64,000 bases of DNA from Nonomuraea candida (GTDB lineage Bacteria; Actinomycetota; Actinomycetes; Streptosporangiales; Streptosporangiaceae): contig NZ_JOAG01000003.1 in NCBI RefSeq assembly GCF_000725485.1, positions 310,001 to 374,000 of the forward strand, given 5' to 3'. The position numbers and the translations under genes were made by a program. Under the pieces are notes generated by a model. That model did no database searches. It worked only from the letters and a program-made list of their open reading frames with translations, and was not told where the DNA came from. Shown here piece after piece: positions 63,278 through 64,000 of the stretch (position 1 is its first letter; the number at the start of each line of letters is the position of its first letter).

Positions 63278-63835
63278 TCACACGTGTTCCATCACGATCA
63301 CCCCCGTGGTGTCCGGCACGAGGGCGGTGAAGAGGTGCGGCGCGTCGCCCGGATAGGCCAGGTAGTCGCCGGGCGCCAGCTCGACCGGCTCGTCCACCGG
63401 CCCCGCCAGCGCCCGCCCCGCGCCGATCACCAGGTGCTCGACGGTGCCTGGCATGTGAGGCTCCGACCGCCGGGACTCGCCCGGTTGCGCCTCGATCCTG
63501 TAGAGATCGCGGCGCGCCCCTGGCGGGCTTGACGCCAGCAGCGTCGCGGTGTAGCTGGCCTGGCCGGAGTGCGCGGCCGGCCCTTCCCCCGCCCGGATCA
63601 GGCGTACGGCCGGGCGAGGCGGATCGACCAGCCGGCTGAACGGCACGCCGAGCGCGACGCCGAGCGCCCATAGCGTCTCCAGACTCGGGTTGCCGGTGCC
63701 GGATTCGAGCTGGGACAGCGTGGACTTGGCCAGGCCCGAGCGTTTCGCGAGCTCCGTCAGCGAAAGGCCGGCACGGTCACGCTCGCGCCTGATCGCCGCC
63801 GCTATCCGCTCGAAGGGAGGTTTGCCGTCGGTCAC
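63278..63835 (-). CDS. XRE-family regulator with C-terminal cupin
   Basis: A 185-residue regulator from the GTG at 63835 (GGAG about 7 nt upstream); the GTG at 63847 adds four residues. An N-terminal XRE helix-turn-helix (GLSLTELAKRSGLAKSTLSQ) is joined to a cupin domain (about residues 105-180; HMPGTVEHLVIGAGRALAGP, PGDYLAYPGDAPHLF). Cupin-XRE proteins sense small ligands and often control an adjacent exporter. A divergent gene starts at 63934, so the shared control region is the likely target. Confidence 0.88.
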   Translation of the reverse strand: MTDGKPPFERIAAAIRRERDRAGLSLTELAKRSGLAKSTLSQLESGTGNPSLETLWALGVALGVPFSRLVDPPRPAVRLIRAGEGPAAHSGQASYTATLLASSPPGARRDLYRIEAQPGESRRSEPHMPGTVEHLVIGAGRALAGPVDEPVELAPGDYLAYPGDAPHLFTALVPDTTGVIVMEHV

Positions 63836-63857
63836 CGTTCGCTCCACAAGTTGTTCC

Positions 63858-63894
63858 GTTCGATTTGACGAACACCCGTTCGCGGTTCATTATA
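63858..63894. promoter_or_regulatory. Divergent promoter and operator region of the XRE-cupin gene
   Basis: On the plus strand TTGACG (63865-63870) and CATTAT (63888-63893) are separated by 17 bp, a good sigma-70-type promoter. On the minus strand TATAAT lies at 63889-63894. GTTCG-6-CGAAC (63858-63873) is an inverted repeat overlapping the plus-strand -35, and further GTTCG-like sites lie at 63878 and 63905. This suits autoregulation of both genes. Confidence 0.65.
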
Positions 63895-63933
63895 ACGGCC
63901 AAACGTTCCGATTCAGCGAACAGGGGCAGCCTC

Positions 63934-64000
63934 ATGCACGACCCGAACCGGCGAGTGGCCCGTCAGAGCCCGCGCGCCACCGCACCGGACCCGTCACGGC
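63934..64000 (+). CDS. Divergent gene, 5' end only
   Basis: The ATG at 63934 follows AGGGGCAG and opens a frame (MHDPNRRVARQSPRATAPDP) that runs off the window end. Only 22 codons are visible, so no family can be assigned. Its position opposite an XRE-cupin regulator suggests it may be a regulated transporter or enzyme. Confidence 0.6.
   Translation, partial: MHDPNRRVARQSPRATAPDPSR

Overview
The window is high-GC actinobacterial chromosome, with roughly 70% or more G+C, strong G/C bias at third codon positions and many GTG starts. The gene order fabF, acyl-CoA carboxylase beta subunit, DUF3145, together with an HrdB/SigA-type principal sigma factor, a ParC/ParE pair and a PatA-type acetyltransferase whose GNAT domain comes first, fits a filamentous actinomycete. 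Streptosporangiaceae or a relative is my best guess, but I cannot prove the family from sequence alone. I saw no rRNA, tRNA, CRISPR array, insertion sequence or prophage.

Layout. 1-2882: end of the fatty acid synthesis operon (fabF, accD-like), a strong terminator and DUF3145. 3016-7739: an accessory module of an intracellular subtilisin-like protease, an ECF sigma factor, a small predicted beta-sandwich protein and a TPR-CHAT (caspase-like) protease; this is the best candidate for an undescribed system. 7868-14016: sulfurtransferase, phosphodiesterase-like protein, DUF5998 and the protein acetyltransferase. 14172-19126: PfkB sugar kinase, a RecQ helicase with a phosphoribosyltransferase-like tail, a membrane lipoprotein and a TauD/TfdA dioxygenase preceded by a perfect 20-bp palindrome. 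19564-27132: topoisomerase IV genes parC and parE flanking VOC, thioredoxin-like, hypothetical and beta-carbonic anhydrase genes.

27380-36027: DUF7455, YaaA, SigA, a PAS-PAS-GAF-PP2C phosphatase cut by an in-frame amber codon, a HhH-GPD repair protein, a small helical protein and a conserved unknown. 36115-38314: pxpABC (5-oxoprolinase) operon. 38322-44144: PhzF-like enzyme, soluble transhydrogenase, a lipoprotein/OmpA pair, a frameshifted DoxX gene and a DHA2 exporter. 45055-53185: a membrane-anchored twin AAA+ protein and a complete oligopeptide-type ABC importer. 53245-64000: an HTH_42 (AlkZ-like) protein, a zinc-ribbon protein, an MFS transporter, a SapA-like secreted protein, an AhpD-like protein, two tiny basic ORFs, two PPOX-type flavin/F420 proteins, a PrsW-like protease, an amidohydrolase, a SnoaL-like protein, a VOC/AraC pair and a divergent XRE-cupin regulator.

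Most genes are housekeeping or single-gene accessory functions. Recurring features are short tandem duplications (about 19-38 bp) at gene ends and in intergenic DNA, and two genes broken by a single-base change (amber codon at 32317, one-base frameshift near 42244). Boundaries and starts come from reading frames, ribosome-binding sites and family knowledge; no database search was run.
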